Positions 48,068-57,567 of a stretch of DNA of 64,000 nt are shown piece after piece. Positions within the stretch are counted from its first letter, which is position 1; each line of letters opens with the position of its first letter. This stretch comes from Myxococcales bacterium (GTDB lineage: Bacteria; Myxococcota_A; Polyangia; Haliangiales; Haliangiaceae): positions 248,001 to 312,000 of the forward strand of contig JADKKI010000007.1 of assembly GCA_016720595.1 (NCBI GenBank), read 5' to 3'. The translations under genes and the position numbers were made by a program. The notes under the pieces are model-generated. The model was not told the origin of the DNA. It did not search any database and saw nothing but the letters and a program-made list of their open reading frames with translations.

Positions 48068-48073
48068 ATCCTA
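48068..48073 (-). promoter_or_regulatory. -10-like TAGGAT, 8 nt before ATG (minus strand)
   Basis: Minus-strand TAGGAT ends 8 nt before the HEAT-like gene's ATG, in the gap after the membrane protein gene. Confidence 0.4.
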
Positions 48074-48091
48074 CCCGAGAACCGCTCACCG

Positions 48092-48946
48092 TCACGTGAG
48101 CGCGGACCCGAGCCCGATCCCAGAGGCACACACCGCGAGCACGCCCGCGAGCACGAGGCGCCGCCGGGCGTCACGCACTGCCAGACGGTGAAAGCCCGCC
48201 GACACGATCACCGGCCCGGAGAACACGCGGATCCGCCCCGGATCGCGAAACGACGGCGCCTCGGGATCATCCTGCAGTGTCACCCCGCCGACGACGAACA
48301 CCCGGTCGCCTTCAGGGATCCACCGGATCGTGATCGGGCGTGTCGTGTCTGCACCATCGAGCTCCGCCGCCGCATCGCGTGCGAGCCCTCCCGTCAGGAC
48401 CCACGCATCGCCCCGCACGTCGGCGTGCGCGCGCTCGACGAGGACCTTGCGCTCGTCATCGCGGAGCTCGAACCGGCCCGTGCTCGACCACCGCCTCCTG
48501 CCCTGGCGCGCGGTCCACACGGCCGCGGCTCGATCGGTACCGGGGACCCGCGTCGCCGCACCGATCGCATGCGCCGAGCCCTCGAACGTGAACGACCCGC
48601 TCGCCTCGCCCTGGGCCGGCAGCGCGACGGCACGCCAGCGGAGGCTGTCCATCACGGCGAGCACCACGCCGACGACCGAGACCACGAGCACCATCACGAT
48701 CGGTCCCAGCTCGATGCTCAGCACCATCGCCACGGCCGCACCGAGCCACCCCGCGACGATCGTCGACCCGATCCGGCGCCGCAATCGGGGGTGCGTGATC
48801 CGCGGCCAGGTCCAGGCCGATACCAGGAGCATCACCGCCCCCATGAGCAACAAGGTCTGCGCCCAGCGCGGGATCACGAGCCCTGCGGCCAGCATCACGG
48901 CGAGCGTCGCGCCGATGCCGAGATCGCGCCGTGACGACCGGCTCAC
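48092..48946 (-). CDS. Membrane protein with four N-terminal TM helices and a beta domain
   Basis: A 284-aa protein whose GTG start overlaps the giant gene's stop codon (GTGA), so it is translationally coupled to it. Four hydrophobic helices at about 10-85 (LAVMLAAGLVIPRWAQTLLL; GPIVMVLVVSVVGVVLAVMD), a beta-rich domain at about 90-235, and a last hydrophobic helix at about 262-282. The beta domain vaguely recalls the GIDE domain of membrane E3-like proteins, but the match is weak. Strict coupling suggests it works with the giant protein, for example as membrane partner or immunity-type protein; inference only. Confidence 0.65.
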   Translation of the reverse strand: MSRSSRRDLGIGATLAVMLAAGLVIPRWAQTLLLMGAVMLLVSAWTWPRITHPRLRRRIGSTIVAGWLGAAVAMVLSIELGPIVMVLVVSVVGVVLAVMDSLRWRAVALPAQGEASGSFTFEGSAHAIGAATRVPGTDRAAAVWTARQGRRRWSSTGRFELRDDERKVLVERAHADVRGDAWVLTGGLARDAAAELDGADTTRPITIRWIPEGDRVFVVGGVTLQDDPEAPSFRDPGRIRVFSGPVIVSAGFHRLAVRDARRRLVLAGVLAVCASGIGLGSALT

Positions 48947-51900
48947 GGGGTCGGGGCGGACGGCGGGGCCGCGAGTAGCTCGGCCTCGGCGGCCACGTAT
49001 GCGTTCGCGACGGCCTCGGCGCCATCGTGGCACGCATGGTCGATGTCCCCTGCAGCGGCGACCACGCCTTCCTCGGTCCCACCGTCTGCCTTGCTCTTGA
49101 GGGCGTTCAGCTTGTCGAGCGCGGTCTTGAGCGCGCCGCTCTCGATGTCGTGCGCGAGCTTCTGCGCCTGCGCCACCTCGGCGGGATCCGAGCCGGCCTG
49201 CGCCATCAGGATCCCTGCGCCCTTGGCGTTCAGCGCCTGGAGCTCCGCGATCTCGGTATCGACCGCGTTGGAGCACAGCGTCTGCGCTTCCTTGAGGAGC
49301 GCCGCGGCATGCGGGTCCGCAGCGGCATCGGGCTTGCCACCATCGGTCGGCGTTGGCGTGGCGGCATCGTTCACCGGCGCCGGCTTGGGCGCGGCCTTGT
49401 CGGGGCCCGGCTGCGCCGCGGCCGCCTTGTCCGCCTCCGCCTTGCACTTGGCGAACTGCGCCGTCACCTGCGCCACGAAGTCGTTGCACGCCGCGATCTC
49501 GGCCTGCAGCGCCTTCTCCTGCGCGTCGATCGCCTTCTCGAACGCCTCGGCCTCGGTGACGTTCTTCTGGCCCGCGGCGATCCGCTGGCCGAGCGTCATG
49601 TCCTCGGCGGCGATGTCGGTCTCGACCTTGTCGTTCTTGGTGCCTGCCTGCGTGGTGTCAGTCGTACCTTCGGCGGCCTTGGCCTTGCCCTCGTCGGCCG
49701 TCTGCATGCCGTAGGTCGCCATCTCCTTCACGTCGACGCCCATCAGGTGCTTGATGCCGAACAGCACGACGTTCGTGATGGCGTCGGTCACGAACTTCAT
49801 CGCGCGACCGAGCGTGTTCTTCAGGAGCCAGTTCGCGGCGGCCTTGATCTTGCCCCACCAGCCCTTCGCGGGCGGCGGCTCGGCGGCGGCGGCTTGCTCG
49901 GCCGCATCGGCGCCGTCCTTTCCAGGACCGTCGGCCTTCGCCTTCTCCTGGTCAGACTTGTTCTCCTGATCGATCTGCTTCTGATTGCCGCCCTTGCTCT
50001 CGTCGAGGTTGGTCTTGTCCTTGTTGAGGCCGTCCTGGTTCTGCTTGACCGGGGCCTTCTTCGCGGCCGCCTCCGCGCGGATCTCGGCGGCGCGCTTCTT
50101 CAGATCACCCTGCGCCATCTGGACGGCGGCCTGCTGCGCGGCCTTGTAGGCCTGCACCTGTCCACGCGCCTCGCTCATCGCGCCGAGATCGAAGCTGTAG
50201 TTCTTGAGGAGGTCAGGCCAGTACGGAATCGGACCCACCTCGGCCGTCGCGCTCGCCGGATCCGGCTTCGCATCTGGCTTCGCCGCGGGCTCGGCCGACG
50301 GGGCCGGAGTCGCACCAGGGACGGGTCCCGACGGCTGCGGCTGGGCCGCGGCGTCGTCGGTCTTCTTCGCGAAGATCTTCGAGACCGCGTCGGACACGCT
50401 GACCGAGCGCGGGGTCGTCGCCCGCAGCTCCGTCATGCGCGGCGCACGGATGCGTGACTTCGCCGGATCGAGATCCAGGCGCCCAGTCCCGCCGAAGTCC
50501 TTGCCGAGGAAGCCCGGGGTTCCCCACTGGTCCTGCGGATCGTTCTTGGTGGCGAGCTCCTGCTGCCACTGACCCGCGGCGTAGGCGCCACCGGACTCCT
50601 TCATGCCGTCGCCGGTCATCGTCTCGTCGACACGCTTCTTGGGCTGCGGCACAGGCCCGCTCGTCTCCGGGTCTTTCTTGGTCGCGGCCTTGTGCGCCTC
50701 GGCGTCCTTGAGGTGCTGCTCGGCGTCCTTGGCGGCGGTCTCCGCTTCGAGAGCCTCCTTGTCGGCGAGGGTCTTCGCCTTGTCGGCCTCCTTGGCCCGC
50801 GCCTCGGCGTCCGTCAGCTTGGTCTGCGCGGAGTCCTCGCCGGTCTTCGCCTTGTCGGCGGCCTGCTTGGTCTCCTTCGCCGCCTGGTCGGCTTCCTTGG
50901 CCGCCTTTTGCGCATTGGCTGCGTTGGTGTCGGCGGTCTGCTTGGCGGTCTTGGCGTTCTCGAGGGCCGTCTGCTTCTCGTTCCAGGTGGTCTTCTTGGT
51001 CTCGGCCGCGGTCTTCTTCTGCTCGGCGATGCCGGTGTCGGTCTTGAGCTTCTCGTCGGCGATGTCCTTGGCCGCCTGGGCCGACTTTCGCTTCTCCTCG
51101 GCGAGGTCCGAGGCTGCCTTGTCCGTCTTCTCCTGGGCTGCCTTCGCCTGCCGATCCGCCTCGGCTGCCTTGAGATCGGCCTCCTTCTTGGCGAGGTCGG
51201 CTCGGTCCTTCTGGACCTGCGCATCGGCCTCCATCTGATCCCTGGCCGCCTTGTCAGCGTCGGCCTTCGACTTCGCGGCCGCATCATCGGCGGCCTTCTG
51301 GGTCTCCGCCGCCTTGGCCTTCTGGGTCTCGGCGAGCTTCTGCTGCTCGAGCGCCTTGGCCTCGGCGGCCGCGGCGGTGTCGGCGGCGGCCTTCTGATCG
51401 GCCACCTTCTGAACTTCGGCCTTGGCCTTCGCATTCGCAGCGTCGGCCTGGGTCTTCCGGGCGGCCGCCTCTTCGGCGGCGTTCTTCGCGGCGGTGGCGC
51501 GATCGCGCTCGGTCTTCGCGAGGTCTGCCTGCTGCTTGATCTTCTCTGCGGCGGCCTTGTCGGCGACCGCCTTGCTCGCTGCGGACTCGGCCTCCGCGGC
51601 GGCCTTCTGCGCATCGGCGGCCGTCTTGTTCGCCTGCTCCTGCGCCTTCGCGGCGGTCTCGGCCTCGGTCGCCGCCTTGGTCTTGGCGTCGGTGAGCGCC
51701 TTCTCCGACTTCGCGGCGGTCTCGGCGGCGGCCTTGGCCTGCTGCGCTTCCTTCTGGGCCGCGGAGAGGTTGTCGGCCGCGAGCCGCGCGTCCGTCGCCG
51801 CCTTCTCCGCATCCGCCGCGGCCTTCGCGGCCGCATCTGCGTCGCCGCCGGCGGCGGCCTTGGCCTTCGCCGCGGCGTCGCGCGCCTTCTGCGCGGCCTC

Positions 51901-54900
51901 GACCGCCTTGGCCTCGGCGGCGGTGGCCTGATCGACCGCGGTCTTCGCTGCGGTCTCGGTCTTCACGGCCTCGGCGTGCTGGCGCTCGGCCGCCTTCGCG
52001 GCGGTGTCGGCGTTCTTCGCGGTCTCGTTCGCAGCGTTGGTGGCCTTCTCGTTCGCCTTCGCCGCGGTGTCCGCCTTCTTGCGGACGGCCTCCGCTTGCT
52101 TCAGATCCTTGTCCGCCTTCTGCGACGCCGACTTGGCCTCCTTCTCGGAGGTCTTGGCTCCCTCGAGCTCGCCCTTCTTCGTCGTCGCCTCGCCCTTCCT
52201 GGTCTCGAGCTCCTTGTTCGCGCCCGTCGAAGCCTCGAGCTTCTCCTTGGCGGCCTTGTTCGCCTCGAGCGTCTTGGCCTTGGCTTCGTCGAGGTTGGTC
52301 TGTGCCTTGGTCTTGTCGCCTTGCTTGGCGGTGTTGCGCTCGTTCGCCGCGGTCTGCTTGGCCTTGGCCTCTTCGCTGGCCGCGTGCGCGTCCTTGGCAT
52401 CGACCTGCGCCATCACCTTGGCGCGGTTGGACATCGCCTTCTTGCCGAGGCCGACGACACCCTTCTCGGCGGCGACGAACACCTTGCCCACCCCCGCCAT
52501 CCGACCGTTGGACGCGGCGAGCTTCGCGAAGAACTTCGACATCGCCTGATACACGCGCGAGATCGCGGCCGTGATCGGGCGCGCGACGAACGCGAGCAGC
52601 TTGCCGAGCTTGGCGGCGATGCCGCCGACCACCTTGCCGACGACCTTGCCGACCTTGGTGCCGCCCATGACGGCGTTCACCACGTTCGACGCCGCCTTGT
52701 TGACGTCGCTGATCAGGAGCTTCGCCAGCTTCGCGCGCTTGTACGGATCGGTCTCCTCTTTGATCTGCGCGGCCGTGATCCCCGCGACGATGATGCCGGC
52801 GACCGCCGCCACCACGTCGAGGACCAGGTTGATGACGCTGATCACGCGGCCGATCGTCACGAGGATCGCGCCGACGCCGAACAGACTGAGGATGAAGCCG
52901 ACGACGGTGAGGACGAGGCCGATCTTGCCGAGGACGTTGGACAGGTTGAACGCGACGTCGCGGATCCCCGCCATCACCATCGCGATGCCGCGATACTTCT
53001 CGTTGAACTCGGCGTACGGCGACTTCGACTGATCGAGACCGGCGACCGCCTGGCCGAGGTCTGATTTGCCGAACCCGTCGTTGTAGACCGCAGTGACCGG
53101 GTTCAGCGCGGCGATCATGTCGTCGCCCTCGCCCGCCGGCGCGAGGCCCTGCGCCGCCGCCCACATCTCCTTCGTGCGATCGCTGATCTCGTTCGCCTTC
53201 GGATCGCGTGGCGCCGTCGCCCAGAACTTCCCGACGTCGTTATCCGCCGCAGCGCAGACCGCGCTCTCGGCCTTGCCCTTCTTCGGTGCCGCGATCGCCG
53301 GCTTGGGGCTCGCCCCGCCCTTCGGCGGCGCCTTCAGGTCCACCTTGTCGGGCGCGCCACCCTTCTTGGCCGGGACCTCGTCCCCGCCTTTCTTCGCCGT
53401 CGGCTTCGGCGTGGCGACCGGGCCCGGATCCTTCACGGCCGGCTTGATCGGCTCGGGGTCCTTCTTGGCCTGCGGGTTGTCCTTCTCGAACTTCTCCTTG
53501 TCCTTCTTGTCCTGCTCGGGGTCGTTGGCGTCCTTCTTGTTCTTCGCCAGCTCGCCTTCATTGATGTCGGGAGACTTCGCCTCGGGGGGCTTGGCAGCCT
53601 TCTTGGGCTTGGCGGCCGGCGGCGGCTTCGGGCCATCCGCGCCATCACGGTGAACGACCGCCTTCGACACGCTCCCGAGCGCGACCTGCGGGCTGGCCGC
53701 TGGGGCGGACGAAGCGGCCGGCGCCACAGGTCCGATCACCCCGACCGAGCGTCCACCACCACGCGGGCCTGGCGATGCTCCGCGTCCCGTCGAGACCTGC
53801 CCCTGCGGCGGCCTCGGTGCGTCAGCGTCAGCTTCCTCGGCCTGCTTGCGGGCGAACTCGGCGGCGAACTGATGCGCCTCGACCTCGCGCGAATCGCCTG
53901 GCGTGCTGATCGTCGCGTTCGAGAAGTCGGAGACGTGGCCACCCTGGACCGCGTGCGCGACCTCGTGGGCGATCAGCTCCTGACCTTGCGGCGAGCCGGG
54001 ATCGAACTTGCCGCGGGCGAAGTGGATGTCCTTGCCCAGCGTGAATGCGTTCGCGTGGATCTCCCGCGCGGCCTCGTCGGAGACCGAGCCATCGTGGATC
54101 CGGACGCCGCTGAGGTCTGCCTTGAGCGCGACCTCGAGCCGCTTGCGCAGCGCGCCCGGCAGCGGTCGGCCGCTGCTCCCGGCGAGCGCATCGATCCAGT
54201 GACGCGACACCTTCGGGGTGCCCTCCGCTGCCTCGTGCTCGTGCTCCGCGTGGTCGCCGTGATCGTGGTCCTCGTCGTCGGAGTACGCGTACGCCGTGCC
54301 GGGCTGGGCGCGGAGCGCGATCGGTGCGGTGCGACCGGCGGTCACGAGCGTCGCAGCGCGATCGGCCTCGCGCTCGATCTCGCGCCGAGGTGCGCTGCGC
54401 GTCCCGATGCCGCCGCGCTGCTGAACGATGTGCGCCAGCTCGTGAGCGATCAGGCGATCGCCGGCGGCCGTGCCCGGGCGATACGCGCCGCGGCGGAAGT
54501 GGATCGCGCTGTCCTTCGCGACGGCTCGAGTGGAGCCGGTCGCCAGCGTGCTGTTGGGGACGATCGCGACGCCGTTGAAGTCGACGCCGAACGCCTGCTC
54601 CATGCGCGACCTGGTGGTCGCGTCGAGAGAGCGCGGCTCGGCCGCACGCACGCCGTCTCCCGCATTCTGTTCGAGGTCGCCATCCTGGCCTTCTGCACCC
54701 TGCATGACCAGCGTCTGGCGGCCGGGGGTTCCCGACGCCGAGGCTCCAGCCGCCCCACCCTCCTTGCCGACGCGGCTCGCCTCATCGCGCTCGAGCACGA
54801 TCGCGAAGCAATGCCGGATCGAGCGGTTCGACGGATCATCGATCGCGAGCTGCTCGGCCTCGCGAAGCAGCTCGATCGCCCGAGCGAGCTCGATGCGATG

Positions 54901-54963
54901 CGTGCGGGCAAGATCGAGGGCGAGCTCCTCGTGGACCTGTCGGTGAGTGCTTTCAAATCCCAT
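48943..54963 (-). CDS. Giant protein with tandem eCIS-core (DUF4157) domains, hydrophobic segment and long coiled coil
   Basis: 2006 aa. Two DUF4157/eCIS-core domains, at about 112-205 (zinc motif HELAH 174-178) and 266-370 (HEVAH 333-337), are joined by a His/Asp/Glu-rich linker (about 229-244). A Lys/Pro/Ala-rich disordered stretch spans about 395-565. A region with glycine-rich hydrophobic helices (GLVLTVVGFILSLFGVGAIL) lies at about 670-740. An Ala/Lys/Glu coiled coil runs from about 850 to 1435. Then come a unique segment, an amphipathic tryptophan-rich helix (KGWWGKIKAAANWLLKNTLG, about 1705-1725) and a helical tail with spaced cysteines. DUF4157 proteins are commonly cargo or toxins of contractile injection systems. 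Here the C-terminal part looks membrane-active rather than enzymatic. No signal peptide. Coupled to the next membrane gene. Confidence 0.8.
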   Translation of the reverse strand: MGFESTHRQVHEELALDLARTHRIELARAIELLREAEQLAIDDPSNRSIRHCFAIVLERDEASRVGKEGGAAGASASGTPGRQTLVMQGAEGQDGDLEQNAGDGVRAAEPRSLDATTRSRMEQAFGVDFNGVAIVPNSTLATGSTRAVAKDSAIHFRRGAYRPGTAAGDRLIAHELAHIVQQRGGIGTRSAPRREIEREADRAATLVTAGRTAPIALRAQPGTAYAYSDDEDHDHGDHAEHEHEAAEGTPKVSRHWIDALAGSSGRPLPGALRKRLEVALKADLSGVRIHDGSVSDEAAREIHANAFTLGKDIHFARGKFDPGSPQGQELIAHEVAHAVQGGHVSDFSNATISTPGDSREVEAHQFAAEFARKQAEEADADAPRPPQGQVSTGRGASPGPRGGGRSVGVIGPVAPAASSAPAASPQVALGSVSKAVVHRDGADGPKPPPAAKPKKAAKPPEAKSPDINEGELAKNKKDANDPEQDKKDKEKFEKDNPQAKKDPEPIKPAVKDPGPVATPKPTAKKGGDEVPAKKGGAPDKVDLKAPPKGGASPKPAIAAPKKGKAESAVCAAADNDVGKFWATAPRDPKANEISDRTKEMWAAAQGLAPAGEGDDMIAALNPVTAVYNDGFGKSDLGQAVAGLDQSKSPYAEFNEKYRGIAMVMAGIRDVAFNLSNVLGKIGLVLTVVGFILSLFGVGAILVTIGRVISVINLVLDVVAAVAGIIVAGITAAQIKEETDPYKRAKLAKLLISDVNKAASNVVNAVMGGTKVGKVVGKVVGGIAAKLGKLLAFVARPITAAISRVYQAMSKFFAKLAASNGRMAGVGKVFVAAEKGVVGLGKKAMSNRAKVMAQVDAKDAHAASEEAKAKQTAANERNTAKQGDKTKAQTNLDEAKAKTLEANKAAKEKLEASTGANKELETRKGEATTKKGELEGAKTSEKEAKSASQKADKDLKQAEAVRKKADTAAKANEKATNAANETAKNADTAAKAAERQHAEAVKTETAAKTAVDQATAAEAKAVEAAQKARDAAAKAKAAAGGDADAAAKAAADAEKAATDARLAADNLSAAQKEAQQAKAAAETAAKSEKALTDAKTKAATEAETAAKAQEQANKTAADAQKAAAEAESAASKAVADKAAAEKIKQQADLAKTERDRATAAKNAAEEAAARKTQADAANAKAKAEVQKVADQKAAADTAAAAEAKALEQQKLAETQKAKAAETQKAADDAAAKSKADADKAARDQMEADAQVQKDRADLAKKEADLKAAEADRQAKAAQEKTDKAASDLAEEKRKSAQAAKDIADEKLKTDTGIAEQKKTAAETKKTTWNEKQTALENAKTAKQTADTNAANAQKAAKEADQAAKETKQAADKAKTGEDSAQTKLTDAEARAKEADKAKTLADKEALEAETAAKDAEQHLKDAEAHKAATKKDPETSGPVPQPKKRVDETMTGDGMKESGGAYAAGQWQQELATKNDPQDQWGTPGFLGKDFGGTGRLDLDPAKSRIRAPRMTELRATTPRSVSVSDAVSKIFAKKTDDAAAQPQPSGPVPGATPAPSAEPAAKPDAKPDPASATAEVGPIPYWPDLLKNYSFDLGAMSEARGQVQAYKAAQQAAVQMAQGDLKKRAAEIRAEAAAKKAPVKQNQDGLNKDKTNLDESKGGNQKQIDQENKSDQEKAKADGPGKDGADAAEQAAAAEPPPAKGWWGKIKAAANWLLKNTLGRAMKFVTDAITNVVLFGIKHLMGVDVKEMATYGMQTADEGKAKAAEGTTDTTQAGTKNDKVETDIAAEDMTLGQRIAAGQKNVTEAEAFEKAIDAQEKALQAEIAACNDFVAQVTAQFAKCKAEADKAAAAQPGPDKAAPKPAPVNDAATPTPTDGGKPDAAADPHAAALLKEAQTLCSNAVDTEIAELQALNAKGAGILMAQAGSDPAEVAQAQKLAHDIESGALKTALDKLNALKSKADGGTEEGVVAAAGDIDHACHDGAEAVANAYVAAEAELLAAPPSAPTP

Positions 54964-54995
54964 GGGAACGAAACACGCGAGAGGTCCGCGCCTCC

Positions 54996-55001
54996 ATTAT
55001 A
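54996..55001 (-). promoter_or_regulatory. Consensus -10 TATAAT upstream of the giant eCIS-core gene
   Basis: Minus strand GATAGTATAATGG carries an exact TATAAT 32 nt before the ATG in an otherwise GC-rich region. No good -35 is visible at 16-18 bp. Unlike many genes here it would give a leader of about 25 nt. Confidence 0.5.
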
Positions 55002-55100
55002 CTATCAGCTCACGCAGGCCTTCCCCGCCTGGTGATCTCGACCGCCGGAATCGGGCGCCCGTCACAACCCGTTGATCTCGCCGCGGAACTCCGGATCCCC

Positions 55101-55130
55101 CGAAAACGAAGAAGCTGCCTCGCGGCAGCT
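55101..55130 (-). terminator. Rho-independent terminator after tRNA-Leu
   Basis: Minus strand AGCTGCC-GCGA-GGCAGCT forms a perfect 7-bp stem with a GNRA-like loop, followed by TCTTCGTTTTCGG. It starts 7 nt after the tRNA 3' end. Confidence 0.75.
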
Positions 55131-55136
55131 GAATCG

Positions 55137-55218
55137 TGCGAATGGGGGGACTCGAACCCCCACGGTGTTACCCACTGGCACCTGAGACCAGCGCGTCTAC
55201 CAATTCCGCCACATTCGC
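55137..55218 (-). tRNA. tRNA-Leu (CAG)
   Basis: On the minus strand GCGAATG pairs with CATTCGC as acceptor stem (discriminator A), the D arm reads GCGGAATTGGTAGACGC, the anticodon loop is CTCAGGT between CTGGT and GCCAG (anticodon CAG), a class II long variable arm follows, and the T arm contains GGTTCGAGTCC. 82 nt; CCA not encoded. Confidence 0.95.
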
Positions 55219-55409
55219 GAACCCCCAACCGGCAGCCTTGTCGGGGCGAAACAAATGCCATAGCCAGCCGCCATTCACAAGAGGTGCCCCACAAGATCCC
55301 TGGCAATCCGGACGGCTTTTTCCGTGTCTGGATGCGGAGTTGGTAACGATCGCTGCTTTACTCGTGTCCCAGCACAGGGCTACCATCTCCAGGCGGTTTC
55401 GAGTTTGCG

Positions 55410-57029
<1,620 letters not shown>

Positions 57030-57032
<3 letters not shown>

Positions 57033-57041
57033 CCGCCAAGG
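57030..57041 (+). repeat. TAACCGCCAAGG motif containing the cyclase stop codon
   Basis: The TAA stop codon of the FHA-GAF-cyclase gene is the first three bases of the motif. Confidence 0.7.
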
Positions 57042-57564
57042 CCCGCGGTGGGCCAACCGCCAGGGCTCTGCGTCCTGGTCAGCGAACCGCCAAGAGTTCG
57101 CAGGTTGGCACTGCCGTGCCCCGGAGGGGATCAGCCGCAGGGCGCCAAGGTCGGGGTCCGTTAACCGTCACGACCCCCCAGAGGACACGAGCTCTTCGGC
57201 CGCGTAGCGGCGTGACCCGCGGAGCCCGCCTCGCCCGTCCTGCGCGAAGCGGGGGGGGGGGGGGGGGTGCGCGAGCGACGGGCTGGGCCGGCACCGAGTG
57301 CCGGCCTGCAACCGCGGCGGAACGCCCAGGCGCGACGGTGTCAACACGGTCGCTGACGCACCCGACTACCCAAACGATCGGAGCTGCCCTGGGGAGTTCG
57401 GGACCACGCCGGGAGCGTTCGCGTCCTGGGCGGAGGTGACACGTTGAAAAACTCTCCGACCTTGGCGTCCTTGGCGCCTTGGCGGTTCGTCACCTCCGGG
57501 GCACGGAAGTGCGCGGGAGCGAACATCTACCGGTCCTTGGCGGTTCGCCCAGCCGCCTTGGCGG
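57033..57564. other. 532-bp convergent intergenic region with dispersed CCTTGGCGGTT motifs
   Basis: No gene. AACCGCCAAG-type motifs occur near 57031, 57055 and 57084 on the left half, and the inverse CCTTGGCGGTT near 57477, 57535 and 57556 on the right half, so the two halves face each other. A G17 run lies in the middle. Confidence 0.7.
57251..57267. repeat. Homopolymer G17 tract
   Basis: Seventeen consecutive G residues, flanked on both sides by TGCGCGA. By far the longest homopolymer in the window; its exact length may be a sequencing estimate. Confidence 0.75.
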
Positions 57565-57567
57565 TTA
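57556..57567 (-). repeat. TAACCGCCAAGG motif containing the TPR-protein stop codon
   Basis: On the minus strand the TAA stop codon of the giant TPR gene is again the first three bases of TAACCGCCAAGG, as for the convergent cyclase gene. Confidence 0.7.

Noticed and set aside
50692..53064. 790-codon plus-strand Leu/Gly/Arg-rich open frame
   Set aside because: Antisense translation of the Ala/Lys coiled coil of the giant protein.
54996..55030. A matching -35 box for the TATAAT at 54996
   Set aside because: The bases at 16-18 bp spacing are GC-rich and do not resemble TTGACA.
55010..55306. Minus-strand open frame with CGGIGRRAGLRCQWVTPWGF
   Set aside because: It is a translation of the tRNA-Leu gene and its flanks, not a protein.
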